Shown: piece after piece, positions 17,811 through 25,875 of the stretch
How positions within the stretch are numbered: the first letter of the stretch is position 1
Layout: each line of letters opens with the position of its first letter
NCBI RefSeq assembly: GCF_037071985.1
Contig: NZ_JAXHDF010000013.1
Coordinates: forward strand, 30,342 to 94,341
From: Pseudogracilibacillus sp037071985
Lineage (GTDB): Bacteria; Bacillota; Bacilli; Bacillales; Amphibacillaceae
Reading direction: 5' to 3'
DNA: 64,000 nt
Made by a program: the position numbers and the translations under genes
Notes under the pieces: generated by a model
Database searches by the model: none
The model's input: the letters and a program-made list of their open reading frames with translations, nothing else
Told to the model about the DNA's origin: nothing

Positions 17811-18581
17811 TTAAATACCTATAGGGATTGTATAAAGACCCGTGTCTTTTTCATTTTTGATCATCATATCAATACCGTAAACTTCCTTCATTAAATCTAC
17901 CGTAATAATTGTATCAGGATCACCATGGACAAAAACTGTTCCATTTTTCATCACAATAATTTTATCACTATAACGTATCGCTTGATTAATATCGTGTAAA
18001 ACCATCACAATCGTCATCTCGTATTCCTTATTTAAGCGATTAATTAGATCTAATACTTCATATTGATAGTATATATCTAAATATGTTGTAGGTTCATCTA
18101 AAAATAAAAATGGGGTTTGCTGAGCTAATGACATTGCAATCCATACCCGCTGTCTCTCTCCTCCCGACAGTTGATCAATTGTTTCATGTCTTTTATGTTG
18201 GATATTTGTTTCAGATAAAACCCATTCAATCGCTTCCTTATCTGCATCCTTGTCGGATGAAAAAATGGTTTTATACGGTAATCTACCATAACTAACGAGC
18301 TTTTCTACCGTCAAATCGTTTGGAGCACTATTTTGTTGATTTACAATCGCAATCTTTTTAGCCAATTCTTTTGATTTATAGGCTGATAATCCCTTGCCAT
18401 CTAGTATGACATTTCCTTTACGAGGCGTATAATGTTTTGCCATTATACCGAGTAATGTTGATTTTCCAGAACCATTCGGACCAATAATCGTCGTTATTTT
18501 ACCTAACTCGATACCCGCATTAACATTTTCTAATACGTTCTTTTTATCATGGTACGAATAGGTAATGTTTTTAATTTCCAT
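17811..18581 (-). CDS. Heme/iron ABC transporter ATPase (FecE-like)
   Basis: A 256-residue ATPase from the ATG at 18581 (MEIKNITYSY); a GTG at 18593 is possible. Walker A GPNGSGKST, signature LSGGERQRVWIAMSLAQ, Walker B FLFLDEPTTYLD and switch His in VLHDINQ are typical of FecE/FhuC siderophore and heme importers. It overlaps the permease by 11 bases. With IsdE- and IsdF-like proteins it makes the first of two heme importers here. Confidence 0.92.
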   Translation of the reverse strand: MEIKNITYSYHDKKNVLENVNAGIELGKITTIIGPNGSGKSTLLGIMAKHYTPRKGNVILDGKGLSAYKSKELAKKIAIVNQQNSAPNDLTVEKLVSYGRLPYKTIFSSDKDADKEAIEWVLSETNIQHKRHETIDQLSGGERQRVWIAMSLAQQTPFLFLDEPTTYLDIYYQYEVLDLINRLNKEYEMTIVMVLHDINQAIRYSDKIIVMKNGTVFVHGDPDTIITVDLMKEVYGIDMMIKNEKDTGLYTIPIGI

Positions 18582-19554
18582 AAATTCTATCACTCTTTCT
18601 TAATAAGAAAATGAGAAATGGTCCGCCGATTAACGCCATAATTATAGAGGCTGGAATTTCATTAGGTGCAATGATCAATCGTCCTAATGTATCAGATAAT
18701 AAGATTAATACCGCTCCTAGAATCGCTGAAAAAGGAATCAACTTTTTATGATCTGTGCCAACTAATAAGCGCCCTATATGAGGAATAATTAAGCCAACAA
18801 AAATGAACATCCCCGCTGTTGCGGTAGCAATAGATGTTAATAATACAGCAATTGCAGAGACAATAAAACGAGCTAAATTAACATTAAACCCTAAGCTTTT
18901 AGCTGTTTTATCTTCTAACACTAAATAGTTACACCAACTGAAAACTAGAAATGCAACTAATAAACCGAGCGTTCCATACGTAACAATTATCTCTACTTCA
19001 CTCCATTTTTTCATCGCCAAAGTAGATGTCGTTACTTCTGTCACAAGACTCGATGTATAACTTCCCCGATAGTTAAATGTCTGACTCAAACTTGTAAATA
19101 TAGCATTTACTGCTACTCCAACTAAAATCATCCGTAACGGGTTTAAACCAGACTTCCATGAAAAAGAATACACAAGCGCAAAAGCAATCGCACCGCCTAT
19201 AAAAGCAAATAAAGGAGTAAAGAAGAATAATGTAGGAAAAATTGCTACCATTAACATTCCCATAAATCCTGCACCTGCTGAAACTCCAATAATTCCAGGC
19301 TCCGCAAGAGGATTTCGTAAAACAGCTTGTAACAATACTCCTGCCACAGATAAAGATGCTCCAGCAAAGGTTGCGATAATGATGCGAGGGAATCGTAAAT
19401 CTTTAATGACTTGCACATCTGCATTCGTGCCAGATACTAATCCGTGTATAAGCTCAGACATAGATACATCGATACTTCCAGTAAAGACAGAAAAATAAAC
19501 GACTCCAAAAAACAAAATGATGATTGCAATAAAACTAATGATTGTTTTTTTCAT
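18571..19554 (-). CDS. isdF: Heme ABC transporter permease (IsdF-like, FecCD family)
   Basis: A 327-residue permease from the ATG at 19554, nine bases after AGAAGG; in-frame starts up to 19614 would overlap isdE. About nine to ten membrane helices carry the FecCD pattern: LRFPRIIIATFAGASLSVAG, NPLAEPGIIGVSAGAGF and GLIIPHIGRLLVG. It lies between the IsdE-like lipoprotein and the ATPase. It should carry heme, or possibly Fe-siderophore, across the membrane. Confidence 0.9.
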   Translation of the reverse strand: MKKTIISFIAIIILFFGVVYFSVFTGSIDVSMSELIHGLVSGTNADVQVIKDLRFPRIIIATFAGASLSVAGVLLQAVLRNPLAEPGIIGVSAGAGFMGMLMVAIFPTLFFFTPLFAFIGGAIAFALVYSFSWKSGLNPLRMILVGVAVNAIFTSLSQTFNYRGSYTSSLVTEVTTSTLAMKKWSEVEIIVTYGTLGLLVAFLVFSWCNYLVLEDKTAKSLGFNVNLARFIVSAIAVLLTSIATATAGMFIFVGLIIPHIGRLLVGTDHKKLIPFSAILGAVLILLSDTLGRLIIAPNEIPASIIMALIGGPFLIFLLRKSDRIYGN

Positions 19555-19567
19555 AACCGACATCCTT

Positions 19568-20461
19568 CTAACTATCATGTTGAGCATCTTCATATAGTAA
19601 ATCATATAATACATCTAACGCTTCAGAAGCTGCTAGATTACCTGTCGTACCAAACAGTAATTCTTCTAAATCATATACACGATTATTTTTGACTGCATCA
19701 AAATGTTTCCAAATATCGTTTTCTTTAAATTCTTTATCAAACATTTCCACAACTTCATCAGGCATCCCATGTGCAGCTCGTAAAATAATGTCAGGTTTGG
19801 ATTGTTGTAAATACTCAGTATTAGAAGCAAGATATTCTACCTCTTCGCCCGAATAGACATTTATACCACCACATTTTTCAACTAAGTCCCCAATATAGGA
19901 ACGATCCGTTGCAACTAAGTAACTGCCGGGAACTCCCATTAAAATAAGAACTTTCGGGGACTTTTTATCTGCAGTTTTTTCTTCTATTTGTTCTATTTTT
20001 TCATTAAATTCCTGTACAATATCTTCCGCTTGTTGAGAACGATCATATTTCTCGCCCAATCGTAAAATTTCTTCATGCATATCGTCAATACTTTCTAAGT
20101 TAACGTAAGTTGTTTCAATTCCAGCATCTTCAAAAATAGTTTCTAAATCATATTTCAACGTCGTAACAGACAATACTTCTTTTGGCTGAAGCGACATAAT
20201 TAACTCCATATCTGGACTCATTGGATTACCCACTTCCGTTACTCCATTATATCTTTCTGGCAACTCTTTATAGCTTGTTGGAATACCGATCAAATCGACT
20301 TCTAATACATCTAATATTTCCGTTACCGCTACAGTCGTAGCGACGATTCGATTGCCATCGTGGTCATTATTTTTCTTAGACTCTTTTACATTTTCATTTG
20401 ATGAACATCCCGCTATTATTACACTTACTGTAATCATTAGAGTCACTAAATATTTTTTCAT
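19568..20461 (-). CDS. isdE: Heme-binding lipoprotein IsdE
   Basis: A 297-residue substrate-binding lipoprotein with signal peptide and lipobox IIAGC (Cys19). It is a two-lobed class III periplasmic-binding fold. The predicted heme axial ligands of Staphylococcus IsdE (Met78 and His229) are matched almost exactly by Met81 in VGNPMSPDME and His231 in RAAHGMPDEV. This is good evidence for heme rather than siderophore as ligand. It is followed within 13 bases by the permease. A long hairpin separates it from the upstream NEAT gene. Confidence 0.93.
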   Translation of the reverse strand: MKKYLVTLMITVSVIIAGCSSNENVKESKKNNDHDGNRIVATTVAVTEILDVLEVDLIGIPTSYKELPERYNGVTEVGNPMSPDMELIMSLQPKEVLSVTTLKYDLETIFEDAGIETTYVNLESIDDMHEEILRLGEKYDRSQQAEDIVQEFNEKIEQIEEKTADKKSPKVLILMGVPGSYLVATDRSYIGDLVEKCGGINVYSGEEVEYLASNTEYLQQSKPDIILRAAHGMPDEVVEMFDKEFKENDIWKHFDAVKNNRVYDLEELLFGTTGNLAASEALDVLYDLLYEDAQHDS

Positions 20462-20523
20462 TAAAATTCGAACCCTCCATCATATGAGAGATTGTCTATA
20501 TAGGCGTCTTGACATTAAAATTC

Positions 20524-20581
20524 GAGGTATTAAGTGACCAAACCTATATGCCTTCATAGAAATTGGCCACTTAAAAACCTC
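20524..20581 (-). other. Intercistronic hairpin in the isd operon
   Basis: The arm GAGGTATTAAGTGACCAA (20524-20541) pairs with 20563-20581 with few mismatches across a 21-base loop. It lies between the NEAT multidomain gene and isdE. The minus strand has only a short TTTT after the stem, so it could be a leaky terminator or an mRNA processing/stability element that sets different levels for surface proteins and importer. Confidence 0.55.
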
Positions 20582-20603
20582 TAATAACAAGACTTGATGT
20601 ACT

Positions 20604-23240
20604 TTAACTCACCATACGAAATTTGGAACGTAATTTAATCATTAATGGAATGAGGGAACAGATGAATAAACTGGAAAATAAGATGATTTTTGCTTTATCA
20701 GCCGTTTTCGGATTAGTACTGTCCGTCTTATCTTTATTGTCAACATTGCCACCTGTGCCGTCATTTCGATCGAAATCTAGCCCATCTCCATGATCAGATG
20801 TCGGAGCTTTAGGCTCTTTTGGATCGTTTCCATTATCATCTCCGCCACCAATGACGTTACCATTGCTATCAACTTTACAATCGTTTATTGGAAGATCACT
20901 TGTATCAAATTTAAAACGAATATCGTATTTATTGTCATAATCTAATCCAGGAATTCCCGTTACAATAATATGGACTTTTGCATGTAAGACTTCATGAGGA
21001 TTTTGATTATTAAATTGTACAACACTTGTATCTTCAACCTCATTTTTACTAATTTCATTAACATCTACAAACCCATCTTTTGATGCTACTTTAAATTCTT
21101 TCCACCAAGGACTGTTTTTCAAGGTTGCTTCAATAGTGAACTTACCATCTTTCACAATTAACTTTGCAGGTTTTTGTAGGTACTGATCTGCTACAGATAC
21201 TTCATTTTTATCTGCTTGCAATACGTCAAATGGTAAATGATATTCTCCATCTTTACATATTTTCTGATCTGCATCATTATTTCCGTTGTTTCCGTTGTCG
21301 CTGTTGTTATTCTCGTTATTACCACTGTTTCCATCGCTGGAATTGTTATCATTGTTGTCATTGTTGTCATTGTTGTCATCGGCTAATGGTATGTCACTTG
21401 TGTCAAAGTGAAAGCGGATATCATATTTATTGTCGTATTCAAAACCAGGAATCCCTGTCACAATAATATGAACTTTTGCGTTTAAAATCTCATCGATATC
21501 CTTCACATCAAATTCAACAACACTTGTATCAGCAACAGAATCTTTACTTATTTCTTTTACATTAATAAATTTACCGTTCGATTCCACTTTAAAATATTGC
21601 CACCATGAACTGTTTTTCAAGGTTGTTTGGACTGTATACTTCCCATCTTTTACAATTAGTTTAGCTGGCTTTTCTAAGTAGCCATCTGCTACCGATGTTT
21701 CATCTTTATTTGCTTGCCACACTGCGAATGGCAGAGTATATTCACCATCTTTGTATTTAGCGCCAGGGTTTTCAGTATCACCTGGCTGCTCTTCAATCAC
21801 TTTTTCTACTAAACTATCTTTATCAAATGCTAAACGTAGTGGTTGGTTGCCATTATGTGCACCTACAGTGTATTGAACTTGTGCCTTTACAATTGTTAAT
21901 AATTTATCCAACTCATATGTTACTTCTCTTTTGTTAGTAAACTCATGGATCTTTTCTTTACTTGGCTCAATAAGTTTACCGTCTTTTTCCATCTGAAAAC
22001 CTGTGACTGTTTTATGGTCGTTTATCGTTAGAGTAACTAATACTTTTCCATTCTCTATCGTTAATGAAGCTGGGTTATCCAAATATTTAGCCATGCCTGA
22101 AGCTTTATCTTCTTCTGCATGTAATGCTTCATAATCGATCGTATAGTTCCCATCTGCAATTTCCAATGCGTTAGGCTGTTCAGGCTGAGTAGGTTCCTCC
22201 ATTTCTTTTTCTAATAAACTATCTTTGTTGAATGCTAAACGTAATGGCTGATCACCAGTGTGTGCGCCTACCGTGTATTGTACTTGCGCTTTGACAGTAG
22301 ATAATAATTCTTCTAATTCATACGTAGCCGTCCTAGTATTCTCTTCTTCATTTACTTTTTGTTCTTTTGGTTCGATTAATTTTCCGTCACTTTCAACTTG
22401 AAAACCTGTGACCGTTGTATGATCTGTCAACGTGAGTGTAAGTAATGTTTTACCATCTTTTACAGATAAAGAAGCTGTCTTATCAATATACCTAGCCATA
22501 CCCGAAGCTTTATCTTCTTCTGCATGCAACGCTTCAAAATCGATCGTATAGTCACCATCTACTATGTCTATAACTTCTGGTTGGTTCAGTTGTTCCGGTT
22601 GTTCAATTTCTCCTGGCTCTTCTGTTTCACCCGGTTTTTCACCTTTATCCGGATTTTCAATTTCGTCCGGGTTTTCTGTTTCTCCTGATTTTTCACTCTC
22701 GTCAGGGTTTTCTGTCTCAGTAGGATCTTCTGTTGGTTCTTCACTCTCACCCAAGTCCTCTTCCGGTGCTAAAGGAATACCGCTTGGATCAAAATTAAAA
22801 CGAATATCATATTTATTATCGTAATTAAATCCTGGAATCCCTGTAACGATAATATGGACTTTAGCATGTAGAATCTCATCTAGATCATCTACTTCAAATG
22901 CCACAACGCTTGTATCTGAATCCTCATCTTTACTAATTTCTGTAACATCTACAAATGTACCCGTAGATTCAACTTTAAAATATTGCCACCATGAATCATT
23001 TTTTAAAGTTGTTTGAACCGTGTATTTTCCATCTTTCACAATTAGTTTGGCTGGTTTTTCTAAGTAGCCATCTGCTACTGAAGTATCGTCTTTACCAGCT
23101 TGCCATACGACAAAAGGTAGCGCATACTCTCCATCTGCATACACTTTATCTGCCGTTTCGGCTGATACGGAAGGGAGGGCTGGTGAAATTGTCGTAAATA
23201 TTAATGAAAAAATTAACATTAACGAATAGAATTTCTTCAT
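20604..23240 (-). CDS. Multidomain NEAT heme-capture surface protein with sortase B signal
   Basis: An 878-residue cell-wall protein with signal peptide (1-28) and five NEAT domains at about 33-155, 226-342, 358-475, 494-612 and 660-780. NEAT1, 4 and 5 have the heme-iron motif YDNKY (Y140/Y144, Y602/Y606, Y768/Y772). NEAT2 and 3 lack YxxxY and instead have YTVGAH. An acidic Pro/Glu linker (160-222) and an Asn/Asp-rich linker (621-658) separate the domains. NPKTA (843-847), a hydrophobic helix and a basic tail form a sortase B signal. NEAT1/NEAT4 and NEAT2/NEAT3 are near-duplicates. NEAT5 is flanked by Cys662 and Cys788. It should take heme from hemoproteins and pass it to IsdC and IsdE. Confidence 0.93.
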   Translation of the reverse strand: MKKFYSLMLIFSLIFTTISPALPSVSAETADKVYADGEYALPFVVWQAGKDDTSVADGYLEKPAKLIVKDGKYTVQTTLKNDSWWQYFKVESTGTFVDVTEISKDEDSDTSVVAFEVDDLDEILHAKVHIIVTGIPGFNYDNKYDIRFNFDPSGIPLAPEEDLGESEEPTEDPTETENPDESEKSGETENPDEIENPDKGEKPGETEEPGEIEQPEQLNQPEVIDIVDGDYTIDFEALHAEEDKASGMARYIDKTASLSVKDGKTLLTLTLTDHTTVTGFQVESDGKLIEPKEQKVNEEENTRTATYELEELLSTVKAQVQYTVGAHTGDQPLRLAFNKDSLLEKEMEEPTQPEQPNALEIADGNYTIDYEALHAEEDKASGMAKYLDNPASLTIENGKVLVTLTINDHKTVTGFQMEKDGKLIEPSKEKIHEFTNKREVTYELDKLLTIVKAQVQYTVGAHNGNQPLRLAFDKDSLVEKVIEEQPGDTENPGAKYKDGEYTLPFAVWQANKDETSVADGYLEKPAKLIVKDGKYTVQTTLKNSSWWQYFKVESNGKFINVKEISKDSVADTSVVEFDVKDIDEILNAKVHIIVTGIPGFEYDNKYDIRFHFDTSDIPLADDNNDNNDNNDNNSSDGNSGNNENNNSDNGNNGNNDADQKICKDGEYHLPFDVLQADKNEVSVADQYLQKPAKLIVKDGKFTIEATLKNSPWWKEFKVASKDGFVDVNEISKNEVEDTSVVQFNNQNPHEVLHAKVHIIVTGIPGLDYDNKYDIRFKFDTSDLPINDCKVDSNGNVIGGGDDNGNDPKEPKAPTSDHGDGLDFDRNDGTGGNVDNKDKTDSTNPKTADKAKIILFSSLFICSLIPLMIKLRSKFRMVS
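21336..21381. repeat. 9-bp tandem repeat in NEAT gene linker
   Basis: Units of ATTGTTGTC (plus strand) are repeated about four times. On the coding strand they encode the DNN repeats of the linker before NEAT5 (residues about 621-634). Changes in copy number would stay in frame and alter linker length. Confidence 0.7.
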
Positions 23241-23271
23241 TCAATTCTCCTCTTTCAATTATTTTTTTATA

Positions 23272-23904
23272 CTATCTTGTTACTATTTGGCGTGCTAAAA
23301 ATACTCCTGATCCAAGTAAAATAATCCCTAATAATAAAACTGGTGTATGGTCTCCAGTTGGTGGGTTTTCTTCCGCTGTTTTCCCTCCAGCTGTTGAATT
23401 GCCATCGTTTTGTTGCCCATTATCATTAGATCTTGTTTCGCCACTGTTTTGAGTACCGCCAGCGCTAGGTATGCCAGATGCATCAAATTTAAAACGAACA
23501 GTATACTTATTGTCGTAATCAATATCTGGCACAACGACATGAATATTTCCACTTAACAATTGATTTAAATCCTGTACGTTAAATTGAACGACACGTATAT
23601 CGTTCGAATCACTCACCACTGATATTCCGCCGGAAGATACCGAGAAGCTTTTCCACCAAGAACTATTTTTCAATGTTAATTGAACCGTATTTTTTCCATC
23701 TTTTACGATTAACTTAGCTGGTGAAACTAAGTAATCATTTGTCATTGACCGTTCGTCACTATCACCTTTTAATACAGTGAAAGGTAAACTATATTCTCCA
23801 TCCTTATATGTAGAAGCGGCATCTGTGGGTAAGGCCGGTTGAAATGACAATAACCCAACAACAATGACTAAACATGATAATAATGCTTTCAATTTATTAC
23901 TCAA
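23272..23904 (-). CDS. isdC: IsdC-like NEAT protein with sortase B signal
   Basis: A 210-residue wall protein. Start is TTG at 23904, eight bases after AAGGAG. A signal peptide (1-30) is followed by one NEAT domain (about 33-142) with SMTNDYL in the 3-10 helix region and the heme motif YDNKY (Tyr130, Tyr134). A low-complexity linker and the signal NPPTG (180-184), a hydrophobic helix and a basic tail follow. Length and layout match IsdC, the wall protein that relays heme to IsdE. Sortase B is encoded at the end of the operon. Confidence 0.92.
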   Translation of the reverse strand: MSNKLKALLSCLVIVVGLLSFQPALPTDAASTYKDGEYSLPFTVLKGDSDERSMTNDYLVSPAKLIVKDGKNTVQLTLKNSSWWKSFSVSSGGISVVSDSNDIRVVQFNVQDLNQLLSGNIHVVVPDIDYDNKYTVRFKFDASGIPSAGGTQNSGETRSNDNGQQNDGNSTAGGKTAEENPPTGDHTPVLLLGIILLGSGVFLARQIVTR

Positions 23905-23926
23905 ACCTCATTCTCCTTATCTGTTT

Positions 23927-24592
23927 TTATTTTTTAACCGTTCTCCATAAGACAATTACAAATAAAACGGATGTAATTAATAAAGTAATTGCGAGAGTAA
24001 TTGAGATTGTACTAGTTGACTTATCGTCTTGCTGTTCTTTCCCCCCATCATCATTTACAGGAGCTTTGTCTTGATCATCCTCTACCTTTTTAAATACTTC
24101 CTTCGATTCCGTTTCTTCTAAACTATCTAAATTAAAGTCAAAACGAACCGTATACCGATGATCATAAACAGGATCCATTGTTTCAATTAACACATGCATT
24201 TTAAACTCAACAGGTTCTGATAAATCTCTGTCTACCTTGAACTGTACTAACCGAGTATCTTCTGCCTCGTCTTCCTCTACAACATCTACATCAACAAATG
24301 CATCGCCTTGTGGTGCTTGCAGTTCTTTTGTCCACTGACTATGATTTAATAAAAATTGTATGTATTGCTCTCCATCTTGGACAATTAAATTTGCCGGCTT
24401 TTCAAAGTAATCATTCGCAATGGATACCGAATCATCTTCGGCTCGTAAAATAACGTAGTCAATTGAATATGTGCCTTCTTCTATCGTTGTTGAATCTGCT
24501 TGGACTTTTGTGTTAAAAGCAATACATTCAACGGTAAAAACATATAGAAATAAAATGCCTATAATTAAATATTTAAGTATCGGCTTTATCAC
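23927..24592 (-). CDS. Membrane-anchored single-NEAT protein
   Basis: A 221-residue protein. GTG start at 24592 behind GGAGGGAAGTGA. A signal peptide or anchor (about 8-30) is followed by one NEAT domain (about 38-155) with SIANDYFEKPA and heme motif YDHRY (Tyr143, Tyr147). An acidic linker leads to a C-terminal membrane helix (about 195-217) and WRTVKK tail. No NPxTx or LPxTG motif is visible, so it is probably held in the membrane, perhaps as the last NEAT step before IsdE. It is the first gene of the leftward Fur-regulated operon. Confidence 0.88.
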   Translation of the reverse strand: MIKPILKYLIIGILFLYVFTVECIAFNTKVQADSTTIEEGTYSIDYVILRAEDDSVSIANDYFEKPANLIVQDGEQYIQFLLNHSQWTKELQAPQGDAFVDVDVVEEDEAEDTRLVQFKVDRDLSEPVEFKMHVLIETMDPVYDHRYTVRFDFNLDSLEETESKEVFKKVEDDQDKAPVNDDGGKEQQDDKSTSTISITLAITLLITSVLFVIVLWRTVKK

Positions 24593-24625
24593 TCACTTCC
24601 CTCCAAATCTTTTTTGTTATGCCAT

Positions 24626-24644
24626 GATAATGATAGTCATTCTC
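24626..24644. promoter_or_regulatory. Fur box 1 (leftward isd operon)
   Basis: GATAATGATAGTCATTCTC matches the 19-bp Fur consensus GATAATGATAATCATTATC at 17 positions. It lies about 35 bases before the start of the first NEAT gene, where iron-loaded Fur would block the leftward operon. Confidence 0.85.
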
Positions 24645-24652
24645 AATTGAGT

Positions 24653-24693
24653 AAAAAAATAAAAGCTTTAACAGCTACTTGCTTGAAAGCTTT
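24653..24693 (-). terminator. Terminator hairpin inside the isd leader
   Basis: Two copies of the self-complementary word AAAGCTTT (24662-24669 and 24686-24693) can pair, and the minus strand then runs TATTTTTTT. This is a minus-directed terminator between Fur boxes 2 and 1, with no annotated gene upstream. It may end a short iron-regulated RNA or act as an attenuator. Confidence 0.5.
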
Positions 24694-24728
24694 CGGTCCT
24701 CCTTCAACTTTTTAATACGCACTTAATA

Positions 24729-24747
24729 GATAATGATAATCATTATC
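24729..24747. promoter_or_regulatory. Fur box 2 (perfect)
   Basis: This 19-base stretch is identical to the Fur consensus GATAATGATAATCATTATC. It lies in the middle of the divergent region, 190 bases from the rightward operon and 137 from the leftward one. Confidence 0.93.
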
Positions 24748-24841
24748 AGTTATATTCGACTCCTATCATAGCGAATAAAAAATAAAAGTCAATACCAAAC
24801 CTGTCTTTTTTTCAATTATTTTGAAATGTGAAAAATTCATG

Positions 24842-24870
24842 TTGACATTGAGAATGATTTTCATTATCAT
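24842..24870 (+). promoter_or_regulatory. Promoter with Fur box 3 for rightward heme operon
   Basis: TTGACA (24842-24847), 17 bases, TATCAT (24865-24870) forms a good SigA promoter. The Fur box GAGAATGATTTTCATTATC at 24850-24868 fills the spacer and reaches into the -10, so iron repression is expected. Confidence 0.88.
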
Positions 24871-24916
24871 AATGTGTAATTGAGAAGCACTCTCATTTAA
24901 TCTAAGTAGGAGGTTT

Positions 24917-25873
24917 ATGATGTACCACTTTCGCAATTATTTATGCTTACTTCTTCTTTTACTGTTAGTTGGGTGTAGCGTAAACAATGAGGCAGCAGAT
25001 ACAAATAATAAAACTGAAGCGTCCAATCATCCTTCTCTTTCTATAACAGATTTCTCAGATAGAACGATTGGCTTTCAACATCATCCAGAAAAGATTGTTT
25101 CTCTTGGAAATGGAGAAACCGATATTGTTTATGCGTTAGAGGGAAAGGTAGTTGGGCGTCCGACTGGAGAAACAGTCATAAAAGAGGCGGAGAATGCACT
25201 AGAAGTTGGTTCTACTCATAGTGTTGACCTTGAAAAAATAACATCATTAGAACCTGATGTTGTCTTAGGGAATCATCCTATGAATAGTAAAGACATACAA
25301 GCAATTGAGAGTATTGGTGCAGAAATGGTCTTAACAAGCGCCAATTCTGTTGATGATATCACAAGACAAATAATGTTACTTGGGGATCTCTTAGGCCAAA
25401 AAGAAAAAGCAGAGGAATTAATACATACAATTAACGAAAAAATTAAAGATTTACAAAAACGTTCATTTGAAAATAAGCCAAGAGTTCTCTTAATATATGG
25501 AGCTCCAGGAACAAACATGGCCGCATTACCAAATTCACTTGGAGGTAATATTCTCGAGCTAGCTGGCGGAATAAATATCGCAAGTGATTATCCAAGTTTA
25601 GAGCAATATCCGCAATATGCTCAACTCAATACGGAAAGAATTATTGAAGCAAATCCAGAAATAATTTTATTAATGAGTCATGGGAATCCGGAAGAAGTAA
25701 AAGACAGTTTTATTCAGGATATGTCAAAAAATGCAGGTTGGTCTGATCTAGATGCGGTTAAAAATAACCAGTTTCATATTCTACCTTCCAATCTGTTTGG
25801 AACAAATCCGGGAACGAAAGTAATCGATGCACTCGATTATATGTATGAACTATTGGAAGATGTGAACAAATAA
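24917..25873 (+). CDS. Second heme/iron ABC transporter lipoprotein
   Basis: A 318-residue substrate-binding lipoprotein, start at the first of two ATGs behind AGGAGG. Lipobox LLVGC gives Cys20. The fold is the same as IsdE, but the position of IsdE Met81 is taken by His101 in VGSTHSVDLE; the second ligand His255 in LMSHGNPEEV is kept. Heme with two His ligands, or another iron complex, is possible. It is the first gene of a four-gene Fur-controlled operon ending in isdG, which favours heme. Confidence 0.88.
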   Translation: MMYHFRNYLCLLLLLLLVGCSVNNEAADTNNKTEASNHPSLSITDFSDRTIGFQHHPEKIVSLGNGETDIVYALEGKVVGRPTGETVIKEAENALEVGSTHSVDLEKITSLEPDVVLGNHPMNSKDIQAIESIGAEMVLTSANSVDDITRQIMLLGDLLGQKEKAEELIHTINEKIKDLQKRSFENKPRVLLIYGAPGTNMAALPNSLGGNILELAGGINIASDYPSLEQYPQYAQLNTERIIEANPEIILLMSHGNPEEVKDSFIQDMSKNAGWSDLDAVKNNQFHILPSNLFGTNPGTKVIDALDYMYELLEDVNK

Positions 25874-25875
25874 TT

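Noticed and set aside
21191..21379. Met/Thr-rich frame on the minus strand
   Set aside because: Shadow of the 9-bp tandem repeat in the NEAT gene.
21336..21381. Tandem repeats considered as a CRISPR-like array
   Set aside because: Units are only 9 bp, without spacers, and encode an in-frame Asn/Asp linker.
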